Of a stretch of DNA of 10,405 nt, positions 1 through 6,705 are shown in pieces. Every line of letters begins with the position of its first letter. Position 1 is the first letter of the stretch. The translations under genes were made by a program, and so were the position numbers. Location: NCBI GenBank assembly GCA_903920975.1, contig CAIXNZ010000036.1, forward strand, positions 1 through 10,405. Reading direction: 5' to 3'. Under the pieces are notes generated by a model. It searched no databases, was not told the DNA's origin, and was given only the letters and a program-made list of their open reading frames with translations. The DNA comes from Candidatus Falkowiibacteriota bacterium (GTDB taxonomy: Bacteria; Patescibacteriota; Patescibacteriia; CAIXNZ01).

Positions 1-623
1 AAGCCATTGGCATGAATACCAGAACTTTGCAAAAAAATGATAACGTCTCCGTCTTGAATGTTGCCTCGAATCAGTCTACTCTTGGGCTCAATGATACCCA
101 TGGCCGAGCCGCTCAAAACAATTGTTTCCGGCCCGACAATGTCTCTCAAGGTAGGGGTTTCCCCGCCACCCCAAGTACAACGGGCTAAATCACAAGCCCT
201 TTTCCAGCCCTTAACCAAATCTTCAGCCCGCTCCTTGTCATCAAACCATTTTGAAGAACCCACGGCCAAGTGCATGGCCAATGAAATCGGCAAAGCTCCC
301 AGGGTAATCAGGTCATTGACGATCATGGCCACCGTGCACTGAGCCACGTTGCCAAAAAATAATTGGCCAGTCAGTTTGTACATAGCTTCGGCCACCAGAT
401 TTTTCGTGCCCAGGCCTTCTTCCACGTGAGCCATAAAACAGTTAGGCGCCTCCACCAGATAAGCGCTCTCACCGCGGCTTTCTTCAACTTCTTGCAGTCC
501 GAGCCGCTGCATATTTTTTGCCGTTGCCAGACCGGCTCGCTGTGCCGCTCTTTTAAATGGATCCATTGCGTCATAATCTACGCCCGTGCCCTTGTAGGTC
601 ATGCCTCTTTTTTTCTTCGACAT
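1..623 (-). CDS. purM: Phosphoribosylformylglycinamidine cyclo-ligase (AIR synthetase), 3' end cut off
   Basis: Cytoplasmic enzyme of de novo purine synthesis that closes FGAM to aminoimidazole ribotide with ATP, the step directly after PurL. The 207 visible residues carry PurM landmarks: KGTGVDYDAMDPFK near residues 11-24, EGLGTKN at 69-75, VNDLITLGA at 102-110, WGGGETPTL at 151-159 and SSGIHANG at 200-207. The reading frame stays open to the window edge, so the C-terminal part is missing (the family is usually about 340 residues). The start at 623 is supported by a GGGAGG Shine-Dalgarno at 633-628, four bases upstream. An inner Met (residue 8) lacks such a site. The usual TDGVGTK nucleotide-site signature reads VEEGLGTKN here, so this is a divergent PurM type, not the E. 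coli form. It lies downstream of purL on the same strand but appears to have its own promoter. Confidence 0.92.
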   Translation of the reverse strand, partial: MSKKKRGMTYKGTGVDYDAMDPFKRAAQRAGLATAKNMQRLGLQEVEESRGESAYLVEAPNCFMAHVEEGLGTKNLVAEAMYKLTGQLFFGNVAQCTVAMIVNDLITLGALPISLAMHLAVGSSKWFDDKERAEDLVKGWKRACDLARCTWGGGETPTLRDIVGPETIVLSGSAMGIIEPKSRLIRGNIQDGDVIIFLQSSGIHANG

Positions 624-636
624 TTTTCCTCCCTTC

Positions 637-665
637 GCCCTCCGTAGCTTTATGCGGAGGAGGGC
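637..665 (-). promoter_or_regulatory. Hairpin in the purM leader next to the Shine-Dalgarno
   Basis: On the minus strand CCTCCG (660-655) can pair with CGGAGG (644-639) across a 10-base loop, and the outer GCCC/GGGC can extend the stem with a small bulge. The hairpin ends three bases before the GGGAGG ribosome site. The CCCTCC run in its 5' arm is also complementary to that site, so two pairings compete. On the plus strand the same hairpin is followed by a T-rich tract (666-677), which resembles a terminator, but no plus-strand gene precedes it. It could be a translational control element or a dispersed repeat. Confidence 0.5.
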
Positions 666-697
666 TTTTTCTTTTTTCAAAAAACCCATTTTAGTTT

Positions 698-726
698 ACC
701 TTAATAAATAAAAACAAAATTGTCAA
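698..726 (-). promoter_or_regulatory. Candidate purM promoter
   Basis: TTGACA (726-721) is a perfect -35 box, followed after 17 bases by TAAGGT (703-698), a weak -10 box. Transcription would begin near 691 and give a leader of about 68 bases that includes the hairpin at 637-665. The T-tract of the purL terminator runs directly into the -35 box. The weak -10 limits confidence. Confidence 0.4.
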
Positions 727-761
727 GAAAAAGCCCCTGAACTTTTTGAGTTCAAGGGCTT
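724..761 (-). terminator. Intrinsic terminator of purL
   Basis: On the minus strand, 15 bases after the purL stop codon, AAGCCC(T)TGAAC pairs with GTTCA(G)GGGCTT over a short A-rich loop (stem and loop 761-731, one mismatch). It is followed by a T-rich tail that ends at 724. A strong GC core plus a T-run in the right orientation makes this a standard rho-independent terminator for purL. Confidence 0.8.
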
Positions 762-775
762 ATATGAATAAAGAA

Positions 776-3700
776 CTAACTTTGCGCGCACCACTCTCTG
801 GCATTTTGAAAGAGCCGAAGCCATGGTGCTGCCTTAAGTCCACGCCATTTTGGTGGAAGATAGGGCATCTGCCACTTTAAGAAAGTGCGTTCCGGATGCG
901 GCATCATGGCCAGGAAACGACCGTCAGGGGTTATTAGACTCGTCATACCCTGTGGCGAACCATTAGGATTAAACGGATAATCCTCAGTTATGCCGCCAAA
1001 GTCATTGACAAAGCGAATCGGTGATAAACCCATGGCAATCACTTCAGCCATTATACTTTCATCCGGGAAATGTAAATAACCTTCATGATGAGCCACGATC
1101 ACCGGCAAAATTGAACCTGCCATTCCCTGCAAAAAGATGGAGGGACTCTCCAAGATTTGCACATTGACCAGGCGTGATTCAAAGATGTCTGATGTGTTGC
1201 AGATGAAACGAGGCTGCCTGACTGACTCGATGCCAAACTTTGGCACAATGCCGGCCAGCGCAAAATACTGACAGCCATTGCATACTCCGATACCGCAAGT
1301 ACCTTTACGTTCACAGAAAGATGCTATTTCATCGGCCACGCGAGGATTGAATTTGGTCGCACCAGCCTCGCCTTTGCCAGAGTCAAACACATCTCCGAAG
1401 GAGAAACCACCGGGGCCAGCCATCATATCTGCCTTTTTGAGTGAGGCCCGTCCGGTAATCAGATCTGTCATATGAATGTCCATGACTTGGAAGCCAGCCA
1501 TAAAGAGTGCAGCCGCCATTTCCCGATCGCCGTTAGTTCCTACTTCGCGGATGACTGCAGCCACTGGTCTGCTCTTTGCTGCCAACACTTTTTTCAAAGT
1601 CGGTCTTGGCTCGAAAGTCAACTTGTACACGGGATTCTCCCGCGCTAAAGTATTTTTTCTCTCGGCCTTAACCACTTCGGGATTTGCCTGCAGAGCATCC
1701 AGTTGAAATGAAGTCTCGCGCCAAGAAGCGCGTAAATCTTGCAATGGCACAGACATAACTGACTTACCATCGTGACGGAGTTTTATTATGCGGTTCGCAA
1801 TTGTCTGTCCGATGGTGTAAAAACGGCCTTCCAGATGATGCTTGCGCAGAACTTCTTTCACACGTTTCTCATTCTCAGGCAAATACTCAATGACCGTCCC
1901 AGCTTCTTCATTAAATAAGAAGTTGGTGAGGTTCAAACAATATCTGCCGCCAAAGTCCAAAGACAGCCCGCAATTACCTGCGAATGCCATCTCTAAAAGA
2001 CAAGTGATAAGGCCGCCGTCAGAGCGATCATGGCCAGCCAGAATCAGATTCTTCTCGACCAACTGCTGAATTGCGTCAAAGCCATGACTGAGGAGGGTGG
2101 TATTAACATCAGGTGTCTCATCGCCGAGCTGACCTAAAACCCTGGCCAGTGCAGATCCGCCAAGCCGCTGAAGATAAGATAAGTTAATAAACATGAGCTT
2201 GGACTTACCCGGCTCTTTTATGTCGGGCGTTACTTTCTTGGTAATATCAGGACACGGAGCAAAGGCCATAACCTGAACCGTACCCGGCGCCCTAATACTG
2301 TGCGTATGGCCGTCCTTAACGGTTTTGGCTGTCATTGAAACCGAGTCTTTACCTACTGCGATACGCACGCCAAGCACTTTGCATAGCCGAGTCAAAGCAT
2401 CGACTGCTTGATAAAGCCTGGCATCCTCACCGTTCTGGCCGCAAGGCCACTGCCAAGTGGCAGACAAATTAACGGAATTCAGTCCTTTGACTTTAGCCCA
2501 AGCCAGATTCAGCAGTGCCTCGGATAGGCTCATGCGCACACCCGCCTCAACATTGATCAACCCTTTAATAGGCTGTTCGCCAATAGACAGGGCGTGCCCG
2601 ATTGTTTCAAAGAAGCTGGCCGAGATCACCATATTGTCAGCAAGCGTGGTCTGTAACGGACCGACTGTTTGCTGCTGAGCGATTTTGCCGCCCACTGACC
2701 GGTCGGCTTTGCGAGTCAAAAACTCTTTACTGCCAACATCAGGCAAGCGCAAAATCAAGTGCAGCAATTCCAATAGGCCCTTCTTGGGCAGTACAAGCGC
2801 TTTTAAATCAGGCTTTACGCTCTTATCCTCCACGCTTATCTGGGGTAGATCTGCCAACATAAATTTCATGCTCAGATCAATCGGCTTGCTTTGTTCAATA
2901 CTCAGCTCATTGGCCGCAGCTTTGTCTGTCAGCACGAACTGGCCGTCGCCTGTGATTTCGCCGCAAACATAGCATGGGCAACGATTGCGTTCGCAAAGCT
3001 TTTGAAAGTCAGCCAGACGTTCTGGCTTAATCAAGACTGCCATGCGCTCTTGAGACTCGTTACACCAGAAGACAAAGACAGGCATGGTCGAATCGCCGCA
3101 AGGAAGTTCGCGGATTTCAATGCGAGCTCCTGAGGGAAAAACGATTTCACCAAAGGCTACGCAATAGCCGCCAGCTCCCAAGTCTGTGGTATTGCAAATC
3201 GGATTTTTTGCGCCCAACTCAGAACATGCGCGATAAACACTATGGTTTCTCTGCTCCATGACTGGGTCACCGCGTTGCACTGAATTAAAGTCAAGTTCCA
3301 CATGACTGTCGCCAGCATCACGGCTCGAACCAGAACCGCCGCCTAAACCGATGCGGAAAGCCTGGCCGCCGGTTTGAACAAGCAGCATGCCTTTAGCCGG
3401 TTCTTGTTTTTTAACATGTTCATTTTCAAGATAGCCGCCGCTGCCTGCGATCATGGCGCATTTTGTCCAACCATAATGCGTTGACCCAACCATGCCTTCA
3501 AAAGAACGAAAAAATCCCATGGTCACGGGATTACCAAAGCAATTGGCATTATCCGAAGCGCCATTCGAGGCCTCGATGATTATCTTTAAGGGTGTTGCGA
3601 GTCGTTCTGGATGAGGTGCCAAGACTTTTTGTTCCCACGGCAGATCATAATCGCGAATGCGCAGCGGACCCACATAATAGCCTGCCACATGGAAAGTCGG

Positions 3701-4711
3701 CACTCCGCCGCGTCCGGCTCCCAAAACATCGCGCCGCACTGCCACGCCAGTCGCTGCTCCCTGATAAGGCGAGATTGCGGTGGGGTGATTGTGCGTTTCG
3801 ACTTTGAAAGCAAAACAGTATTTCATCTGTTTTGTCCCAAAAGACGAGGGTTCCAAAGGATTTTGCGGCATAAAACCTGTTACCAAAATCGGCTTCAGAA
3901 TCGCCGCATTGTCGCTGAAAGCCACAGCCACTGGTCCCTCGTTGCCTTTATAAGTTGACTTGATCATCTGTAATAAAGTCATGGGCTGAAGTACTCCGTC
4001 AATGATGTACTTGCCGTTAAACTTGTGATGCCGACAATGTTCGCTATTAAGTTGACCAAACATGAAAAGCTCAACATCTGTCGGATTCCTCTTGGCTTGG
4101 CTGACAAAATAATCAACGATATATTTGATCAAATCAGACCAAGCAAAATCGTTGGCTTTGGCATACTCTTTAAGTGCCTCTGCTCCGCGTTCAATAATCG
4201 GAATCGTTTTAACCAAATCAGGCTGATAGCCGGATTCAAAGGCGCGAAGCGGCTCCGCATAAACCTGTTCGGTCATACGATCATAGAGAAGGCGATTGAT
4301 CGCTTTGGCTTCATCGTCCCTTAGTTGAACATTTGGATCGAGCACGAGTGCGTAGCGCCTCGCTCTTTCCAGGCGCGTAACTTTCGTCAGACCGCAAGCC
4401 CGGCAGATGTCGACGGCGCTGGTATTCCAGGGCGTGACAAGCCCTTGACGCGGACCGACTTCAAAATATTTCCCTTCTTTCTGGATCAGAGAAGCTTGTC
4501 CAAACTGCGCCGGTTCAAAAGTTTCGCTAAGTAACCAATTAAGGATAGTCAATTCCTCGCCTGAAAGCTGTCGATCTGTTTCAACATAGAAGCACCATTC
4601 AGTCGCCAGCCCCACAATATCGGGGCTGATCTTCTTCATCTCAGCCAGCAGTAATTCTTTCTTTATTAAAGAAAGCGCTGGTGTTCTGAAAAACATTTTC
4701 ATCTCTTTCAT
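776..4711 (-). CDS. purL: Phosphoribosylformylglycinamidine synthase, large single-chain form
   Basis: Converts FGAR, glutamine and ATP to FGAM in the cytoplasm (fourth step of purine synthesis). It is 1311 residues from the chosen start, close to the 1295 of E. coli PurL, so it is the one-chain type with synthetase and glutaminase fused. In order: an N-terminal PurS-like domain; the SEHCRHH motif near 223-229; ETHNHPTAISPYQGAATG with His307 and His309; the VGKDSVSM and HDRSDGGL motifs of the second AIRS-like half; and a C-terminal class I glutamine amidotransferase domain from about 1049. That domain has nucleophile Cys1144 in GVCNGCQ and His1272/Glu1274 in MPHPER. No key residue is missing and there is no frameshift. 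The frame continues upstream to a TTG at 4753, but ATG 4711 follows AAAGGAGG with a 5-base spacer, so I chose it. purM follows on the same strand after a terminator. Confidence 0.96.
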   Translation of the reverse strand: MKEMKMFFRTPALSLIKKELLLAEMKKISPDIVGLATEWCFYVETDRQLSGEELTILNWLLSETFEPAQFGQASLIQKEGKYFEVGPRQGLVTPWNTSAVDICRACGLTKVTRLERARRYALVLDPNVQLRDDEAKAINRLLYDRMTEQVYAEPLRAFESGYQPDLVKTIPIIERGAEALKEYAKANDFAWSDLIKYIVDYFVSQAKRNPTDVELFMFGQLNSEHCRHHKFNGKYIIDGVLQPMTLLQMIKSTYKGNEGPVAVAFSDNAAILKPILVTGFMPQNPLEPSSFGTKQMKYCFAFKVETHNHPTAISPYQGAATGVAVRRDVLGAGRGGVPTFHVAGYYVGPLRIRDYDLPWEQKVLAPHPERLATPLKIIIEASNGASDNANCFGNPVTMGFFRSFEGMVGSTHYGWTKCAMIAGSGGYLENEHVKKQEPAKGMLLVQTGGQAFRIGLGGGSGSSRDAGDSHVELDFNSVQRGDPVMEQRNHSVYRACSELGAKNPICNTTDLGAGGYCVAFGEIVFPSGARIEIRELPCGDSTMPVFVFWCNESQERMAVLIKPERLADFQKLCERNRCPCYVCGEITGDGQFVLTDKAAANELSIEQSKPIDLSMKFMLADLPQISVEDKSVKPDLKALVLPKKGLLELLHLILRLPDVGSKEFLTRKADRSVGGKIAQQQTVGPLQTTLADNMVISASFFETIGHALSIGEQPIKGLINVEAGVRMSLSEALLNLAWAKVKGLNSVNLSATWQWPCGQNGEDARLYQAVDALTRLCKVLGVRIAVGKDSVSMTAKTVKDGHTHSIRAPGTVQVMAFAPCPDITKKVTPDIKEPGKSKLMFINLSYLQRLGGSALARVLGQLGDETPDVNTTLLSHGFDAIQQLVEKNLILAGHDRSDGGLITCLLEMAFAGNCGLSLDFGGRYCLNLTNFLFNEEAGTVIEYLPENEKRVKEVLRKHHLEGRFYTIGQTIANRIIKLRHDGKSVMSVPLQDLRASWRETSFQLDALQANPEVVKAERKNTLARENPVYKLTFEPRPTLKKVLAAKSRPVAAVIREVGTNGDREMAAALFMAGFQVMDIHMTDLITGRASLKKADMMAGPGGFSFGDVFDSGKGEAGATKFNPRVADEIASFCERKGTCGIGVCNGCQYFALAGIVPKFGIESVRQPRFICNTSDIFESRLVNVQILESPSIFLQGMAGSILPVIVAHHEGYLHFPDESIMAEVIAMGLSPIRFVNDFGGITEDYPFNPNGSPQGMTSLITPDGRFLAMMPHPERTFLKWQMPYLPPKWRGLKAAPWLRLFQNAREWCAQS

Positions 4712-4716
4712 TATTT

Positions 4717-4724
4717 CCTCCTTT
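4717..4724 (-). promoter_or_regulatory. Shine-Dalgarno site that fixes the purL start
   Basis: AAAGGAGG lies five bases before ATG 4711. It falls inside the reading frame if translation is begun at TTG 4753, which has no comparable site. The site therefore argues for a 1311-residue product instead of 1325. Confidence 0.85.
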
Positions 4725-4775
4725 GATTTACTAGGTTTATTTTTAATTTTCAAGGTTCTCTATATTACAAACAAA

Positions 4776-4797
4776 AAATTGTCCCCCACGACAATTT
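4776..4797 (-). promoter_or_regulatory. Terminator-like hairpin in the purL leader
   Basis: On the minus strand AAATTGTC (4797-4790) and GACAATTT (4783-4776) form a perfect 8-base-pair stem with a six-base G-rich loop, followed by TTTGTTTG. It lies between the candidate purL promoter and the purL ribosome site, so it would be in the leader RNA. It could act as an attenuator, or the inverted repeat could be a protein-binding operator. The stem is AT-rich and modest, so its termination strength is uncertain. Confidence 0.5.
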
Positions 4798-4807
4798 ATT
4801 TGCTTAA

Positions 4808-4836
4808 AGCTTATAAAATTTCATACAATTTGTCAA
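4808..4836 (-). promoter_or_regulatory. Candidate purL promoter
   Basis: TTGACA (4836-4831) is a perfect -35 box. A 17-base spacer leads to TAAGCT (4813-4808). TATAAG is also present with a shorter 15-base spacer. The start of transcription would be near 4802, giving a leader of about 90 bases that contains the hairpin at 4776-4797. The -35 box overlaps that of the divergent promoter for the secreted protein. Confidence 0.5.
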
Positions 4837-4858
4837 TAAAACATTTTTAGTTTAAAAT
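4830..4858 (+). promoter_or_regulatory. Candidate promoter of the secreted repeat protein
   Basis: TTGTCA (4830-4835), a 17-base spacer and TAAAAT (4853-4858) each match the sigma-70 consensus at five of six positions. The RNA would start near 4865, leaving a leader of only about 23 bases with no Shine-Dalgarno. Five bases of the -35 box are shared with the opposing purL -35 box. Confidence 0.6.
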
Positions 4859-4887
4859 AATGATATATAAATAATAAATATAAACCT

Positions 4888-6603
4888 ATGACCAAAAAAA
4901 TTCTTGTTTTCGGAATTATTGCCTTGTTAGTTGCCTTTCTCTTGCCTTTTTCGGCAGGTGCTAACACCAATGGTTTACAAACAGGCACCCTAATTAAGGG
5001 CTCGAGCAACAGCGTTTATTATTTTGGCGCTGATGGCAAGCGCTATGTTTTCCCCAATGAAAAAACCTACAAAACTTGGTTCATTACTTTTAATGTCGTA
5101 GTAAATGTTGGCAGTGAAATTTTAGGCGATATTCCAATCGGCGGTAATGTTACTTATAAGCCGGGAGTCCGCTTGGTAAAAATAACGACCGATCCCAAGG
5201 TTTACTATGTTGATAAAGATGGAACATTAAGACACGTTGCTTCAGAAAATGTGGCTAAAGAATTATATGGCATTAATTGGACCAAATTAGTTGATGATAT
5301 ACCAGATGCTTTTTTTGTAAATTATAAAATCGGTGCGCCTGTTGAAGAACCAATAGTTGAAACGATACCCGTGTCTTATTCCATTAACCAAGATAAGCAA
5401 ATTTCCAATGAGCCAGACCCAACTACCAATGAAATTGGCAAAATAACTTTAACTGGTACTGCGCAAGGAAATACGGCAAGCTTGAATTGGGCAGTCAGTA
5501 ATTTAAATGTTGATCAGGGTTTTAAGGTTGTGATATCTGCAAATCCCGACCCGGTTTATCCAGGTAATGATTATCATTATCTTTCAAATTCAACCACCAG
5601 AAATGATAGCTGGACCAGCTTAAGTACTGGCACTTATTATTTTAGAGTCTGCCAATATTTGGGCGGCAAGTGCGGTGTTTATAGTAATAATTTGATATTA
5701 AAAATAACCAATGGCAGTGAACCAACTAATAAATCCATAGTTTTAACAAAATCTATAAGTGGTGACACTGTAAATTTAAGCTGGACAACTAATTTCAATT
5801 CCAGCTTGGGTTTTAAAATTGTAAAAGCTGACCATGCTAATCCAGTTTATCCAGGTGATGACTATCATTATTTATCAGAAGCCGGAGTCAGAAGCGACAG
5901 ATGGGAAGGTTTGAGCGCTGGCACCTATCATTTCCGTGTTTGCGAATATTTGGGTGGCAGTTGTGGCACTTACTCGAATGATATAAGTGTAACTATCTCA
6001 AGTACTAGCGAAACAACAAGCGATGCCAACGGAACAATATCATTAGCAGCAACTGCTTCTGGCAGTACAGCAATTCTAAATTGGACGATTAGTAATTTAG
6101 ACCCGAACCTAGGCTTTAAAATTGTTAAAGCAGATCACGCAAATCCGATTTATCCTGGCGATGATTATCATTACCTTTCTGATCCTGTAGTCCGCAGTGA
6201 TAATTGGACAAATTTAAGCGCCGGCACTTATCATTTCCGTGTCTGCAAATATCTTGGCAGCGCTTGCGGAACTTATTCCAACGATGTAACTATTAAAATA
6301 AACGGAACCACAAATACTGAAAATGGCGCTATCACGCTTAGCGGCCATTCGGAAAATGGCAAGGCCTATTTGAATTGGACAATGACTAACATACTTATTG
6401 ATCAAGGCTTTAAGGTGGTAAAATCAACTTCGGCTAATCCGGTTTATCCTGGCAATGATTATCATTATTTAACTGATAATGGCGTAAGCAGCGATATTTG
6501 GAATGATTTAACTCCAGGCACGGTCTATCACTTCAGAATCTGTAAATATTTAGGAGGCGCTTGCGGAACTTACAGCAATGATTTAGCCTTGATAATTCAA
6601 TAA
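4888..6603 (+). CDS. Secreted surface protein with duplicated N-terminal module and four Cys-pair beta-repeats
   Basis: Hypothetical exported protein of 571 residues. A signal peptide (Lys3-Lys4, hydrophobic 5-21, then AGA at 23-25) predicts cleavage after Ala25. Residues 33-149 hold two copies of a roughly 60-residue module with VYY, DG and Arg at matching places. A Pro/Glu-rich linker follows (151-183). Four fibronectin-III-like repeats (184-274, 282-371, 381-471, 480-571) come next. Each has YPG(N/D)DYHYL, a Trp, GT(Y/V)YHF-like strands and Cys-x6-Cys (255/262, 352/359, 453/460, 552/559), plausibly a disulfide outside the cell. There is no sorting motif, membrane anchor or enzyme signature. 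I believe similar modules occur in Patescibacteria surface proteins, but the function is not known to me; a structural or binding role is inference. No Shine-Dalgarno precedes ATG 4888. The gene is monocistronic, divergent from purL, and ends at a strong terminator. Confidence 0.85.
   Translation: MTKKILVFGIIALLVAFLLPFSAGANTNGLQTGTLIKGSSNSVYYFGADGKRYVFPNEKTYKTWFITFNVVVNVGSEILGDIPIGGNVTYKPGVRLVKITTDPKVYYVDKDGTLRHVASENVAKELYGINWTKLVDDIPDAFFVNYKIGAPVEEPIVETIPVSYSINQDKQISNEPDPTTNEIGKITLTGTAQGNTASLNWAVSNLNVDQGFKVVISANPDPVYPGNDYHYLSNSTTRNDSWTSLSTGTYYFRVCQYLGGKCGVYSNNLILKITNGSEPTNKSIVLTKSISGDTVNLSWTTNFNSSLGFKIVKADHANPVYPGDDYHYLSEAGVRSDRWEGLSAGTYHFRVCEYLGGSCGTYSNDISVTISSTSETTSDANGTISLAATASGSTAILNWTISNLDPNLGFKIVKADHANPIYPGDDYHYLSDPVVRSDNWTNLSAGTYHFRVCKYLGSACGTYSNDVTIKINGTTNTENGAITLSGHSENGKAYLNWTMTNILIDQGFKVVKSTSANPVYPGNDYHYLTDNGVSSDIWNDLTPGTVYHFRICKYLGGACGTYSNDLALIIQ
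4984..5334 (+). repeat. Duplicated module in the N-terminal region of the secreted protein
   Basis: Residues 33-93 and 94-149 align: LIK(35-37) with LVK(96-98), VYY(43-45) with VYY(105-107), Asp49-Gly50 with Asp111-Gly112, Arg52 with Arg115, DIP(81-83) with DIP(137-139), and NVTYKPG(87-93) with FVNYKIG(143-149). The similarity is at protein level only; the DNA copies have diverged. Confidence 0.7.
5437..6600 (+). repeat. Four tandem beta-repeats of about 90 residues
   Basis: Units lie at 5437-5709, 5731-6000, 6028-6300 and 6325-6600, spaced by about 300 bases and joined by short Thr/Ser/Asn-rich linkers. Each runs: a strand ending in LNW or LSW, GFK(V/I)V, NPVYPG(N/D)DYHYL, a Trp, GTYHFR(V/I)C and YLGxxCGxYSN. 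The protein pattern is strongly kept, but codons differ widely between units, so this is an old duplication. Confidence 0.9.
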
Positions 6604-6621
6604 TCCGATCTGATATATTTT

Positions 6622-6650
6622 AAAACCTCCCCGCGCCACGGGGAGGTTTT
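6622..6650 (+). terminator. Intrinsic terminator after the secreted protein gene
   Basis: A perfect 11-base-pair stem, AAAACCTCCCC (6622-6632) with GGGGAGGTTTT (6640-6650), closes on a seven-base loop and ends in four T, 18 bases after the stop codon. Its symmetry would allow function in both directions. The short T-run is the only weakness. Confidence 0.8.
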
Positions 6651-6653
6651 AAC

Positions 6654-6682
6654 TTGCCAAAAAACAAAAAATATTCAATAAT
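6654..6682 (+). promoter_or_regulatory. Candidate promoter of the LamG protein gene
   Basis: TTGCCA (6654-6659), 17 bases, then AATAAT (6677-6682). Both boxes match the consensus at five of six positions, though the -10 lacks its first T. The leader would be about 17 bases. The -35 lies four bases after the preceding terminator. Confidence 0.45.
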
Positions 6683-6705
6683 ACAAGTAACAATAAACAT
6701 TTTTA

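Noticed and set aside
363..647. Plus-strand open frames opposite purM
   Set aside because: The minus-strand PurM frame has conserved motifs throughout; the plus-strand frames show none.
637..677. Plus-strand terminator
   Set aside because: The hairpin plus T-tract has the right look, but no plus-strand gene precedes it; its position in the purM leader is the more relevant reading.
3611..3958. Open frame of 115 codons on the plus strand inside purL
   Set aside because: It lies wholly opposite conserved PurL motifs, has no ribosome site or recognisable domain, and purL is clearly real.
4712..4753. Upstream TTG start for purL adding 14 residues
   Set aside because: The added Lys-rich peptide overlaps the Shine-Dalgarno of ATG 4711, and the TTG has no good site of its own.
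4797..4887. Purine riboswitch upstream of purL
   Set aside because: No three-way junction with the conserved purine-riboswitch loop sequences can be recognised in the short AT-rich leader.
5437..6600. Tandem DNA repeat, phase-variable locus or CRISPR-like array
   Set aside because: Periodicity of about 300 bases is within a coding frame, with heavily diverged codons and no exact repeats or spacers.
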